This document shows, one piece after another, positions 8,733 through 19,010 of a stretch of DNA of 64,000 bases (the stretch's first letter is position 1; the number at the start of each line of letters is the position of its first letter). The notes beneath the pieces are model-generated. The model made no database searches. It was not told the origin of the DNA and saw only the letters and a list, made by a program, of their open reading frames with translations. The stretch spans positions 148,225 through 212,224 of the forward strand of contig NZ_LMIT01000012.1 in the NCBI RefSeq assembly GCF_001428825.1, written 5' to 3'. The DNA is from Nocardioides sp. Root240. Lineage in GTDB: Bacteria > Actinomycetota > Actinomycetes > Propionibacteriales > Nocardioidaceae. A program made the translations under genes and the position numbers.

Positions 8733-10118
8733 ATGGCCTCCAACTCCGCCCTGATGGGCTTCGTCCACCGCCGCCGGCGGGGCGCGGAGCTCTTCCTCCT
8801 GGTCCTCGCGCTGGTCGTGGGGATCGGCGCCTACGCCGCGGTCGGCCTCGGTGTCGACGGCGAGGTGCCCACCAACCTCATCGGGTACGGCGGCTGGCTG
8901 ACGATCCTCGTGGTGGCGGCCCACGTCGCGGTGCGCATCGTGGCGCCGTACGCCGACCCGGTGCTGCTCCCGGTGGTCGCGGCCCTCAACGGCCTGGGCC
9001 TGGCGGTCATCCACCGTCTCGACCTCGCCAAGGACACCGCCCTCGCGAGCCAGCAGCTGACCTGGATGACGCTCGGCGTCGTCCTCTTCGTCGGGACGCT
9101 GATCATCCTCCCCGACCACCGCCTGCTCGCGCGGTTCACCTACACCTCGGGCCTGACGGCCATCGTGCTGCTGATCCTGCCGATGCTCCCGGGCATCGGG
9201 CGCACCATCAACGGAGCCAAGATCTGGATCGCGCTCGGCCCGTTCAGCTTCCAGCCGGGCGAGGTCGCGAAGGTGCTGCTCGTCATCACCTTCGCCGGCT
9301 ACCTCGTCGTCCACCGCGACGCGCTCGCGCTCGCCGGGCGCCGCGTGGTCTTCATCGACCTGCCGCGTGGTCGCGACCTCGGCCCGATCCTGATGATGTG
9401 GGCCGTCAGCCTCGGCATCCTCGTGCTGCAGCGCGACCTGGGCTCCAGCCTGCTCTTCTTCGGCCTGTTCCTCGTCATGCTCTACGTCGCCACGGAACGG
9501 CCCGGCTGGCTGGTGGTCGGCGGCCTGCTCTTCTTCGGCGGCGCGACGGCTGCGTTCAAGCTCTTCTCCCACGTCCAGTCGCGCGTGGACATCTGGCTCG
9601 ACCCGTTCGCCGACCCCGACGGCAGCGGCTACCAGCTGGTGCAGGCGCTCTACGGCTTCGCGTGGGGCGGCATGGTCGGCCGCGGCCTGGGCGAGGGCAT
9701 GCCCGAGAAGGTGCCCTACGCCGAGTCCGACTTCATCCTCGCCGCGATCGGCGAGGAGCTCGGCCTCACCGCGGTGATGGCGATCCTGCTGCTCTACGGC
9801 CTCGTCGTGGAGCGCGCCCTGCGCGCCGCGCTGATCTCGCGCGACGGCTTCGGCAAGCTGGTCGCCACCGGTCTCGCCGCGGTCTTCGCGCTGCAGATCT
9901 TCGTCGTCATCGGCGGCGTGACCCGGCTGATCCCGCTGACCGGCCTCACGACACCCTTCCTGTCCTACGGCGGATCCTCGCTCGTCGCGAACTGGGTGAT
10001 CATCGCGATCCTGCTGCGCATCTCCGACCAGGCCCGCCGGCCGTTGCCCGACCTCACCGAGGCCGAGGACGACCCCGACGAGCAGGCGACCCAGATCGTG
10101 AAGGTGGTGCCGTCGTGA
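8733..10118 (+). CDS. rodA: SEDS peptidoglycan glycosyltransferase RodA/FtsW family
   Basis: 461 residues from the ATG at 8733. Polytopic membrane protein (about 11-12 segments) with SEDS signatures: GSGYQLVQALYGFAWGGMVGRGLG, the catalytic-loop region AESDFILAAIGEELG and the C-terminal LPFLSYGGSS-like block (TTPFLSYGGSSLVANW). The C-terminal tail is acidic. SEDS proteins polymerise lipid II; this one is paired with the class B PBP that follows, the RodA arrangement of actinobacterial kinase clusters. Confidence 0.94.
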   Translation: MASNSALMGFVHRRRRGAELFLLVLALVVGIGAYAAVGLGVDGEVPTNLIGYGGWLTILVVAAHVAVRIVAPYADPVLLPVVAALNGLGLAVIHRLDLAKDTALASQQLTWMTLGVVLFVGTLIILPDHRLLARFTYTSGLTAIVLLILPMLPGIGRTINGAKIWIALGPFSFQPGEVAKVLLVITFAGYLVVHRDALALAGRRVVFIDLPRGRDLGPILMMWAVSLGILVLQRDLGSSLLFFGLFLVMLYVATERPGWLVVGGLLFFGGATAAFKLFSHVQSRVDIWLDPFADPDGSGYQLVQALYGFAWGGMVGRGLGEGMPEKVPYAESDFILAAIGEELGLTAVMAILLLYGLVVERALRAALISRDGFGKLVATGLAAVFALQIFVVIGGVTRLIPLTGLTTPFLSYGGSSLVANWVIIAILLRISDQARRPLPDLTEAEDDPDEQATQIVKVVPS

Positions 10119-10186
10119 CCCTTCGACAGGCTCAGGACGAGCGCTTGTTCATCGCACGCCCCCGAGGGGGCGTGCGATGAACAAGC
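10119..10186. repeat. Dispersed-type repeat plus perfect 21-bp palindrome covering the pbpA start
   Basis: After rodA comes cttcgacaggctcaggacga (10121-10141 region), which resembles an intergenic repeat I recall as common in high-GC bacteria. Next is a perfect inverted repeat: arms 10143-10163 and 10166-10186 with a 2-base loop. The right arm contains the G-rich Shine-Dalgarno and the ATG (10177-10179) of pbpA. The hairpin would sequester the translation start. Confidence 0.9.
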
Positions 10187-11684
10187 CGATCCGTGCGGTC
10201 TCGATCTTCTGCATGTTCCTGTTCCTCGCCCTGATGGCGAACGTGACGTACCTGCAGTTCTTCCGCTCCGACGACTACAACACCGACCCGCGCAACGCCC
10301 GGGTCGCGGCGGCGGCGTTCAGCCGCGAGCGCGGGCTGATCCAGGTGGGCGACAACGCGATCGCGCGCAGCGAGCCGGTCGACGACCAGTACAAGTACCT
10401 GCGGGTCTACCCGCAGAAGGAGCTGTACGCCCCGGTCACCGGCTACCTCCAGCTCGGCAGCCAGACCGGCATCGAGCGCAGCCAGAACAAGGTGCTCTCC
10501 GGTGAGGACCCGCGGCTGTTCGTCAACCGTCTCGTCGACCTGCTCAAGGGCGACACCAACCAGGGCGGCAACGTCTCGCTGACGCTGAACCCGAAGGCCC
10601 AGCGCGCCGCCTACCGGGCACTGCGCGACACCGTCGGCCCCGACGGCGAGGGCTCGGTGGTCGCGATCGAGCCGAAGACCGGCCGGATCCTCGCCATGGT
10701 GTCCTTCCCGACGTACGACCCCAACCAGCTGGCGTCCCACGACCGCGAGACCCGCGAGAACGCCTACGACCGGCTCGACTCGAACAAGCACCAGCCGCTG
10801 CTCAACCGGGCCATCCAGACCCGGCTGTTCCCGGGATCGACCTTCAAGGTCGTGACCGCGGCGGCCGCGATCGACGCCGGTGTCTACGACCAGGACAGCC
10901 AGGTCCCGTCCGGCGCGACCTGGCAGGCCCCCGGCACGTCCGGCTCGCACAACGTCATCGACAACGAGGGCCGCAGCGGCTGCAGCCCCACCACGATCTC
11001 CTTCGCCGCCGCGATGGAGAACTCCTGCAACACCGCCTTCGCCAAGATGGCGGTCAAGGTCGGGCCGGAGAAGCTCCGCGACACCGCCGAGGCCTTCGGC
11101 TTCAACACCGACTACCTCCAGGACCTCGGACCTCAGGCGCAGTCGGTGTTCCCGAAGAGCGTGGTCGACACGATCGACGGCAAGCAGCAGGACCCGCGTG
11201 AGCTCAACGACGCGGAGACCGCCCGGTCGGGCTTCGGCCAGTTCTCGGTGCAGGCGACGCCGCTGCAGATGGCGATGGTCGTCTCGGCGATCGCCAACCG
11301 TGGCGGGCTGATGAAGCCCTACCTCGTCGACGAGATCCAGACCGCGAGCTTCGACGTGCTCGAGACGACCGAGCCGGAGAAGCTGCGCGACGCGATCAAG
11401 CCGCAGACCGCCGCAGCGCTCACCGACCTGCTCGTGTCCACCGTCGACGACGGCACCGCCTCGCCCGCCGCGATCGACGGCGTCAGCGTCGCCGGCAAGA
11501 CCGGTACGGCGCAGCGCGGCGTCGAGGGCAAGCCGCCCTACGGCTGGTTCGTCTCGTTCGCCCCGGCGCAGAACGCCCAGGTGGCCGTCGCGGTGATGAT
11601 CCAGGAGGCGCCGGGCAAGGAGATCGCGGGCGGCCAGCTCGGCGGCCCGATCGCGAAGGCAGTGATGGAAGCGGTGTTGAACAA

Positions 11685-11688
<4 letters not shown>
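10177..11688 (+). CDS. pbpA: Class B penicillin-binding protein (D,D-transpeptidase) PbpA
   Basis: 503 residues. An N-terminal signal-anchor (about residues 5-24) is followed by a dimerisation region and the transpeptidase domain. The active-site motifs are complete: STFK (Ser221), SCN (Ser283) and KTG (Lys441). The enzyme crosslinks peptidoglycan outside the membrane and partners with RodA. Its stop overlaps the GTG of pknA (GTGA). The ATG at 10177 lies inside a 21-bp palindrome, which is odd and could restrict initiation. Confidence 0.95.
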
Positions 11689-13181
<1,493 letters not shown>

Positions 13182-13189
13182 TCCACCCC

Positions 13190-13240
13190 GCCCGATTCTT
13201 CGCTCCCCCGCTTCGCTCCTCCGCGAACAATCGATCGGGG
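13190..13240. repeat. Imperfect palindrome between pknA and pknB
   Basis: The 67-bp gap between the kinase genes holds an imperfect dyad: cgattcttcgc on the left pairs with gcgaacaatcg on the right. Two direct copies of cttcgctcc lie in the middle. It looks like a small dispersed palindromic element. It may act as a partial terminator or processing site between the two kinase genes; this is inference. Confidence 0.55.
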
Positions 13241-13248
13241 GCCCCGGA

Positions 13249-15195
13249 ATGAGCAACCCACCCAACGACGGCACCGGCGGACCGGTCGTCGGCGGCCGCT
13301 ACGAGCTCGGCGAGCTGCTCGGCCGCGGCGGCATGGCCGAGGTCCGCAAGGGCACCGACACCCGCCTGGGCCGCGTGGTCGCGGTCAAGCGGCTGCGCAC
13401 CGACCTCGCCAGCGACGCGACCTTCCAGGCCCGCTTCCGCCGCGAGGCGCAGTCCTCGGCGTCCCTGAACCACCCCGCCATCGTCTCGGTCTACGACACC
13501 GGCGAGGAGCGCGCGCGCCAGGCCGACGGCACCGACGAGGTCGTCCCCTACATCGTCATGGAGTACGTCGCCGGGCGCACCCTGCGTGACATCCTGCGCG
13601 AGGGCCGCAAGATCCTGCCCGAGCGGGCCCTCGAGATCACCAGCGGCGTCCTCTCGGCCCTCGACTACAGCCACCGCGCCGGGATCATCCACCGCGACAT
13701 CAAGCCCGGCAACGTGATGCTCACCCCCGCGGGCGACGTGAAGGTGATGGACTTCGGCATCGCCCGCGCGATGAGCGACGCCCAGTCCTCGATGACCCAG
13801 ACCGCGGCCGTGGTCGGCACCGCGCAGTACCTCTCCCCGGAGCAGGCGCGCGGCGAGACCGTCGACTCGCGCTCCGACGTCTACAGCGCCGGCTGCCTGC
13901 TCTACGAGCTGCTGACCGGGCGCCCGCCGTTCGTGGGCGACTCCCCGGTGGCCGTGGCCTACCAGCACGTCCGCGAGCCCGCCGTACCCCCGTCGCGGCA
14001 CGAGCACGACCTCACCCCCGACATCGACGCGATCGTCATGAAGGCGCTCGCCAAGCGCGTCGAGGACCGCTACCAGTCGGCCGCCCAGATGCGCGCCGAC
14101 ATCGAGCGCTACCTCGCCGGTCGTCCGGTGCAGGCCGCGGTCGCCGACGCCGGCACCGGCCCGGTCCCCGTCGCCGCGCCCGTGCCGCAGCCGCGCGAGA
14201 CCCACGCCGAGACCGCGGTCCGGCCCGCCGTGCTGCCGGCCGAGCAGGACCGCCGCAGCCGGGTCGGCCTGTGGGTGCTTCTGGCCGTGCTCCTGCTCGC
14301 CCTCTTCGGCACCGCCTTCGTGGTGTGGCCCAAGCTCTTCGACGACACCCCGACCCAGGTCGCGGTGCCCGGCGTGGTGGGCAAGGAGCTCGAGGACGCG
14401 CGCACCGAGATCGGCGACGCCGGGCTCGAGAGCGACCAGAGCGCCGTGCAGTGCGACGACCAGATGCCGGAGGGCACGATCGTGAAGCAGGAGCCGGGCG
14501 GCGGCGAGTACGTCGACCCCAACTCCGTCGTCACGCTCACCCTCTCCAGCGGTGTGTGCGACTTCCCGATGCCGTCGGTCACCAACAGCCGCCGCGCGCT
14601 GGCCATCAAGACCCTCACCGACGCCGGCATCCTCAAGGCCAACATCAGCATCACCCAGTGCGAGTCCGACGACCCGAAGGGCACGGTCGTCCAGCAGACG
14701 CCGATCGCCGGCCAGCCGGTCGGCCCCGACGCGATGGTCGAGCTGTGCGTGTCCGAGGGCCCGGTCGAGGTCCCGAACGTGGTCGGCAAGACGCGCGCCC
14801 AGGCGGAGAAGCTGATCCGCGACGCCGGGTTCAACCCGATCTTCCGCGACGCGGCCGCCGACGACGACAGCCAGCCGAAGGGCCGGATCACCGAGCAGCT
14901 CCCTGCCGGCGGCGAGACCCGCAACCAGGGCGACGACGTGGTCATGTTCGTCTCGATCTACGTCAAGCCGGTCGAGCCGGTCGACACCGACGGCGACGGG
15001 CTCTCCGACGAGGACGAGGTCACCGCCGGCACCGACCCGGCGAACCCCGACTCCGACGGCGACGGCATCTCCGACGGCGCGGAGGTCGCGGCGGGCACCG
15101 ACCCGACCGATCCCACGGACCCGGGTCCGGGCGGCGGCCCGGGCGGCGGTCCCGGCCAGGTCGGCCGGCTCCTGCCGGGGCTGGTGCAGGACTGA
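13249..15195 (+). CDS. pknB: PknB-type Ser/Thr protein kinase, three PASTA domains and a TSP3-like tail
   Basis: 648 residues from the ATG at 13249. Kinase domain about residues 10-285 with AVKRL, HRDIKPGN, DFG and SPEQARGE. A membrane segment lies near residues 338-360. Three PASTA modules follow (about 371-435, 440-503, 505-573), binding muropeptides in the known family. Unusually, residues ~576-618 contain two thrombospondin type-3-like units (DTDGDGLSD and DSDGDGISD, each followed by an AGTDP), which in other proteins bind calcium. A Gly/Pro-rich tail follows. Other PknB proteins that I know end after the PASTA array. Confidence 0.95.
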   Translation: MSNPPNDGTGGPVVGGRYELGELLGRGGMAEVRKGTDTRLGRVVAVKRLRTDLASDATFQARFRREAQSSASLNHPAIVSVYDTGEERARQADGTDEVVPYIVMEYVAGRTLRDILREGRKILPERALEITSGVLSALDYSHRAGIIHRDIKPGNVMLTPAGDVKVMDFGIARAMSDAQSSMTQTAAVVGTAQYLSPEQARGETVDSRSDVYSAGCLLYELLTGRPPFVGDSPVAVAYQHVREPAVPPSRHEHDLTPDIDAIVMKALAKRVEDRYQSAAQMRADIERYLAGRPVQAAVADAGTGPVPVAAPVPQPRETHAETAVRPAVLPAEQDRRSRVGLWVLLAVLLLALFGTAFVVWPKLFDDTPTQVAVPGVVGKELEDARTEIGDAGLESDQSAVQCDDQMPEGTIVKQEPGGGEYVDPNSVVTLTLSSGVCDFPMPSVTNSRRALAIKTLTDAGILKANISITQCESDDPKGTVVQQTPIAGQPVGPDAMVELCVSEGPVEVPNVVGKTRAQAEKLIRDAGFNPIFRDAAADDDSQPKGRITEQLPAGGETRNQGDDVVMFVSIYVKPVEPVDTDGDGLSDEDEVTAGTDPANPDSDGDGISDGAEVAAGTDPTDPTDPGPGGGPGGGPGQVGRLLPGLVQD

Positions 15196-15219
15196 CCGGA
15201 GCCGCTGGGCCGGCGGGGG

Positions 15220-16020
15220 TCAGCGGCGCAGGGGGCGGGCGTACTGCAGGTCGAGCAGGCCGTCGTACGCCGGCGCCTTGACCCGCTCCTCGGCGTCCAT
15301 CGTCCAGCCGATCCCGATCTGGGAGTTGAGCGCGTCGGTCCGGAAGCCGCTGACCAGCGGGTCCGCGTCGATCGACCCGAGCAGCGCCGACTGATCGCCG
15401 ACCGCCTCGATCACGAACGGCTGGGAGTAGGGCACGCCCTGCAGCTGGACCACCGGACCGCGGCACTTGATACCGGTCGTCGAGATCACCCGCTGGCCGG
15501 CGATGGTGACCGCGGTCGCGCCGCCGGACCACAGCGCGTTGACCACGGCCTGGATGTCCTGCTGGTGGACGACGAAGCGGTTGAGCTTGAGCTTGTCCTC
15601 GGGAGCGGCGTTCTTGTTGAACTCGATCGCCTCGTCGACCAGCTCGTCGGGAGAGTCCGACATGGTGATCCGCAGGCCCTGGCCCTCGCGCGGGGTGAGG
15701 CCCGCGGGGTCGCGCAGCTCGGCCACCTCACGGCGGGCCCGGTCGACGCCGCGGTCGCTGACGCCGGCGCCGAGCCGGTCGACCTCGGCCGTCAGCTGGT
15801 TGAACCGGTCCTCGACGCCCTGGTAGTCCTTCGCCTCGGCTTCCACGAGACCGGCCAGATCGGTGTAGCGTCCGGGCCGGAGATCGGTGCCGTCACTGTT
15901 GGCCGCGGACACGGCGAGCAGGCTGCCGCTGAGCAGCGCCACGACGGGGGTGCCGATCCGCCAGGCCCGCGACCTGCTGGTGCGGTGGCCCGGCGGCGCG
16001 CCCGCGTGCGTACCCGTCAT
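15220..16020 (-). CDS. DUF881 family membrane-anchored protein
   Basis: 266 residues from the ATG at 16020 (an in-frame GTG at 16035 is possible). One N-terminal membrane segment (about residues 21-40), a coiled-coil-like stretch, then the DUF881 domain with TPREGQGLRITMSDSP and the C-terminal IGIGWTMDAEERVKAPAY. DUF881 proteins often sit beside crgA and the pknB cluster in actinobacteria; their function is unknown but a cell-envelope or division role is suspected. Converges on pknB and diverges from crgA. Confidence 0.85.
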   Translation of the reverse strand: MTGTHAGAPPGHRTSRSRAWRIGTPVVALLSGSLLAVSAANSDGTDLRPGRYTDLAGLVEAEAKDYQGVEDRFNQLTAEVDRLGAGVSDRGVDRARREVAELRDPAGLTPREGQGLRITMSDSPDELVDEAIEFNKNAAPEDKLKLNRFVVHQQDIQAVVNALWSGGATAVTIAGQRVISTTGIKCRGPVVQLQGVPYSQPFVIEAVGDQSALLGSIDADPLVSGFRTDALNSQIGIGWTMDAEERVKAPAYDGLLDLQYARPLRR

Positions 16021-16091
16021 ACTGACAGTGTCCACCCCCCCACCTACCGAGCGGCCGACACCCCGGCCGAAAGCGATCGAGGAGCCCTGAC

Positions 16092-16598
16092 GTGGCCAAG
16101 CTGCCCCGCCTGTCGAAGAACAAGGACGGCGACGTGTTCGCGGACGCCGACCGCGGCCCCGTGGTGAGCCTGCGCTTCGCCATCGCTCTGCTGCTGATCC
16201 TCGGTGGCATCGGGTGGATCTTCTACTACTACTTCGGCATCCGGCCGACCGACGGCTTCGGCAGCATCGGCTCCGACGGCAAGCCCAACCAGCCCGGCGG
16301 CCCGTCCTTCTTCGCCGACCTCGAGGGCAAGAACTACCTCATCGGCTTCCTCGCGCTCTTCCTCGGCCTCGCCGTCTCCGCGCACCCGAAGACCCCGCTC
16401 GGCCGTGGCCGCGGCGTCGTGATCGGGATGCTCGGCTGCTTCCTGATCGGCCTGCTGTGGATCTGCGTGTTCTACATCTTCCTCACGGGCGACAACCCGA
16501 AGGACATCGCGATCCTCAACGACCTCGGCCAGAAGAACCTGTTCGTCGGAATCGGCTTCATGGCGGTCGGCTTCACCTTCGCGACCCGCTGGGAGTGA
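16092..16598 (+). CDS. crgA: CrgA-family cell division membrane protein, N-terminally extended
   Basis: 168 residues. The C-terminal ~65 residues match the CrgA pattern: two membrane helices (FLIGLLWICVFYIFLTGDNP and LFVGIGFMAVGFTFATRWE). The ending TRWE fits the family's TRWR-type end. The N-terminal ~100 residues add two more hydrophobic segments (about 28-46 and 82-95). Classical CrgA is about 90 residues with two helices, so this is an extended form. CrgA coordinates FtsZ/PBP function at the septum, and the position next to DUF881 and pknB supports the call. Confidence 0.75.
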   Translation: MAKLPRLSKNKDGDVFADADRGPVVSLRFAIALLLILGGIGWIFYYYFGIRPTDGFGSIGSDGKPNQPGGPSFFADLEGKNYLIGFLALFLGLAVSAHPKTPLGRGRGVVIGMLGCFLIGLLWICVFYIFLTGDNPKDIAILNDLGQKNLFVGIGFMAVGFTFATRWE

Positions 16599-16621
16599 GC
16601 CCCTGCTCCCCAGGAGCAACG

Positions 16622-16659
16622 CGGCGCCGGTGGACCTGGTCCACCGGCGCCGTTCGTTT
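16622..16659 (+). terminator. Rho-independent-like terminator after crgA
   Basis: Perfect 13-bp inverted repeat (16622-16634 and 16640-16652) with a 5-base loop, followed by ttcgttt. Located 24 bases after the crgA stop. Confidence 0.85.
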
Positions 16660-16669
16660 CCCACAACTT

Positions 16670-16687
16670 TCTCCCCAGCTGGGGAGA
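16670..16687. repeat. Perfect 18-bp palindrome
   Basis: tctccccagctggggaga is a perfect palindrome in the 294-bp gap between the convergent crgA and rhomboid genes. It lies right after the crgA terminator and before the larger inverted repeat. Possible protein-binding site or second terminator; role unknown. Confidence 0.7.
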
Positions 16688-16747
16688 ACTACATGGTTGT
16701 GATTCCTCCACAGCGGTGGAAAACCCTGGGGACAACCACTCCCCGGG

Positions 16748-16881
16748 GGTTGAGGTGCGAGGCGCGCTGGCGCCGAGCCTCGAAACCACTGGCCATGCTG
16801 CTGGGACTGAGCCCACGAGGGTCGGGTGCAACGGGCCCGGAGGTTTCGAGGCTCCTCGCTGGCGCTCGTCGCACCTCAACC
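16748..16881. repeat. 134-bp inverted-repeat element (GGTTGAGGTGCGA family)
   Basis: Two 40-base arms, 16748-16787 and 16842-16881, are inverted copies. The outer 13 bases (ggttgaggtgcga) and inner 13 bases (gagcctcgaaacc) match exactly, with a different GC-rich centre in each arm. The same outer motif recurs at 22204. This looks like a REP/BIME-type element between convergent genes, which could also stop transcription from both sides. Confidence 0.85.
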
Positions 16882-16892
16882 ACCGACCTGGC

Positions 16893-17819
16893 TCACGCGC
16901 CGAGGGAGCCCAGGGTGGCGACCCGGAGCGCCACGCCCGCGAGCATCAGGACGCTGAGCACGGTGAGCCCGCCGGCCTGGACCCACGACCGGTGCTGGCC
17001 CCTGGGGGCGAACACCAGGATCGCCGCGGCGACGGCGCCGCCCACGAAGCCGCCGAGGTGTCCCTGCCAGGAGACGCCCGGCAGGATGCTGATCACGACG
17101 GCCAGGATGATCGTGGTCCGGAAGATCGACAGGTCCGCACCCGAGCGCCAGGCGGCGACCAGGCAGGCGGCCAGCAGCCCGAAGATCACGCCGGAGGCAC
17201 CGACCGTGAAGGTGTACTCGCCGGAGAGCCAGTACGCCGCCAGCGTGCTCGAGATGCTCGAGACCAGGAAGAGGGCGAGGTAGCGACCCCGGCCGAACAG
17301 CCGCTCCACGATCGGGCCGAGCTGCCACAGGGCGAGCATGTTCATGCCGATGTGCCACGGCTCGACGTGGGTGAACGAGCCGGTGACCAGCTGCCACCAG
17401 GCACCGTCGTGCAGCCCGGGGATCCAGGTCGACGACGCACCGGCCTCGCAGAACTGCTGCGCGAGGTAGTACTGCGCGTCACCGTCCTGGCACACGCCCC
17501 ACAGGTGCACGGAGAGCCAGGCGACGACCGGGCTGTCGTTGCCGCCGCTGGCGACGATGGCCAGCCAGACCAGCACGTTGATGCCGATCAGCACGGCCGA
17601 GGTGGCGCCCGGGTTCGCGGAGATCACGCCGCCGTACGCCGTCCTGGCCTCGCGCACCGTCTTGCGGCCCTCGGCGATGCACGACGGGCACTGGAAGCCG
17701 ACCGCGGCGTCCTTCATGCAGTCGGGGCAGATCGGCCGCTCGCAGCGCTGGCAGCGGATCCAGGTCTCGCGGTCGGGGTGCCGGTAACAGGTCGGCACCC
17801 CGACCGGAGGGTTGGTCAC
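16893..17819 (-). CDS. Rhomboid family intramembrane serine protease with N-terminal zinc finger
   Basis: 308 residues from the GTG at 17819 (a longer frame to 17945 runs through the cyclophilin gene and is a shadow). The N-terminus has a B-box-like Cys/His cluster (CYRHPDRETWIRCQRC, then CPDC and CPSC). Six or more membrane segments follow. The catalytic pair is visible: Ser in VGASGVIFGL and His in QGHLGGFVGG. Such proteins cleave membrane proteins within the bilayer. It starts 8 bases after the cyclophilin stop, so the two are probably co-transcribed. Substrates unknown. Confidence 0.9.
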   Translation of the reverse strand: MTNPPVGVPTCYRHPDRETWIRCQRCERPICPDCMKDAAVGFQCPSCIAEGRKTVREARTAYGGVISANPGATSAVLIGINVLVWLAIVASGGNDSPVVAWLSVHLWGVCQDGDAQYYLAQQFCEAGASSTWIPGLHDGAWWQLVTGSFTHVEPWHIGMNMLALWQLGPIVERLFGRGRYLALFLVSSISSTLAAYWLSGEYTFTVGASGVIFGLLAACLVAAWRSGADLSIFRTTIILAVVISILPGVSWQGHLGGFVGGAVAAAILVFAPRGQHRSWVQAGGLTVLSVLMLAGVALRVATLGSLGA

Positions 17820-17826
17820 TGAGGTG

Positions 17827-18369
17827 TCAGCCCTTGATCTCGACCGACTCGATGACGACCGGCTCGACCGGCTTGTCGTTGCGGCCGGTCGGGACGGCGG
17901 CGATCGCGTCGACGACGTCGCGCCCGGCCTGGTCGGCGACCTCACCGAAGATGGTGTGCTTGAAGTTCAGCCACGTGGTCGCGCCGACGGTGATGAAGAA
18001 CTGCGAGCCGTTGGTGCCCGGGCCGGCGTTCGCCATCGCGAGCAGGTAGGGCTTGTCGAAGGTGAGCTCGGGGTGCGGCTCGTCCTTGAACTGGTAGCCG
18101 GGGCCGCCGGTGCCGATGCCGTCGGGGCAGCCGCCCTGGATCATGAAGCCGGGGATGATCCGGTGGAAGGTGCCGCCGTCGTAGAACGGGCCGCTGCCGG
18201 CGGAGCCGCCGCGACGGTCCGGGGTGTACGGGCCGTCGGGAGTGACCTCGACCGGGTTGCCCGTCGCCAGGCCGACGAAGCTCTTCACCGTCAGCGGTGC
18301 GTGGTTCGGGAACAGGTTGACCGTGATGTCGCCCTTGTTGGTCTTCAGGACGGCCTGCTGGTCTGCCAT
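17827..18369 (-). CDS. ppiA: Cyclophilin-type peptidyl-prolyl cis-trans isomerase
   Basis: 180 residues from the ATG at 18369 (an upstream in-frame extension to 18426 lacks support). Cyclophilin motifs: FHRIIPGFMIQGG (catalytic Arg), GTNGSQFFIT and the Trp-containing TTWLNFKHTIFGEV. No signal peptide, so it is cytosolic. It catalyses proline isomerisation in protein folding. Upstream of the rhomboid gene on the same strand. Confidence 0.94.
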   Translation of the reverse strand: MADQQAVLKTNKGDITVNLFPNHAPLTVKSFVGLATGNPVEVTPDGPYTPDRRGGSAGSGPFYDGGTFHRIIPGFMIQGGCPDGIGTGGPGYQFKDEPHPELTFDKPYLLAMANAGPGTNGSQFFITVGATTWLNFKHTIFGEVADQAGRDVVDAIAAVPTGRNDKPVEPVVIESVEIKG

Positions 18370-18515
18370 GGAGTGCCTCGTCTCATGAGCTCGTGGTCGA
18401 TCGGCCGGTCCAGGATGACCGGCCACTGCTCGATCCTACGAGCACGCCCGAGGCTTGCGCCGTGGACCATGCTGGGAGCGGAGTTCCGTCCCGGCGAGCA
18501 GGAGGAGTGAGCAGG

Positions 18516-18644
18516 ATGAAGGTGCTGAAGAAGCTGGTGCTGGTGGGCCTGGTCGGCGCGGCCGTGGCCGCCGTCGCGAAGAAGCTGCAGGGCGGCGGCG
18601 CCTCCCAGTGGCAGTCCGCAGGTCCGGGTGGTCCGGGCGCCTGA
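18516..18644 (+). CDS. Small hydrophobic protein (DLW-39-like)
   Basis: 42 residues from the ATG at 18516, preceded by a strong GGAGGAG site about 9 bases upstream. A basic MKVLKK start leads into a hydrophobic helix (LVLVGLVGAAVAAVA), then a basic KK and a short Gly/Pro-rich tail with one Trp (QWQSA). Size and layout resemble the DLW-39 family of actinobacterial one-helix proteins, though the DLW motif itself is absent. Function unknown. Confidence 0.6.
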   Translation: MKVLKKLVLVGLVGAAVAAVAKKLQGGGASQWQSAGPGGPGA

Positions 18645-18650
18645 GACCGG

Positions 18651-19010
18651 TCAGGTCCGGGCGAGCTCCGGGTGCTCCTCGCGCAGGCGGGCGGCCACCC
18701 GGTGCTCGACCCAGAAGATCAGGCCGGGGACCAGCCCGGCGATGAGGAGCAGCGCGAGCTGCGGCAGCGACCACCGCGCGGCGGTGCTGAGCAGGAACGC
18801 CACGACCACGTAGGCGATGTAGATGAAGCCGTGGAACATCCAGATCCAGGCGAAGTCCTCGCCGAACTGCTGCAGGTCGGAGCCGACCGCCCACGAGTCC
18901 GCAGCGATGATGTGGTGCCCGTACTTGAGGAGCGCGTCCAGGGTGCCGACGAGCAGCAGGACGCCGACAACGAGCGCCAGCACGCGGTAGACGGGGAAGA
19001 GCTTGGTCAC
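18651..19010 (-). CDS. DUF3817 family membrane protein
   Basis: 119 residues from the GTG at 19010, which overlaps the stop of the SURF1 gene (GTGA). About three membrane helices with the family block IWMFHGFIYIAYVV and a C-terminal FWVEHRV. DUF3817 proteins are small integral membrane proteins of unknown role. Probably translated by coupling with SURF1. Confidence 0.82.
   Translation of the reverse strand: MTKLFPVYRVLALVVGVLLLVGTLDALLKYGHHIIAADSWAVGSDLQQFGEDFAWIWMFHGFIYIAYVVVAFLLSTAARWSLPQLALLLIAGLVPGLIFWVEHRVAARLREEHPELART

Noticed and set aside
16660..16747. Possible replication origin (DnaA-box-like words)
   Set aside because: No exact TTGTCCACA boxes in array and no dnaA or dnaN nearby; the site is next to crgA.
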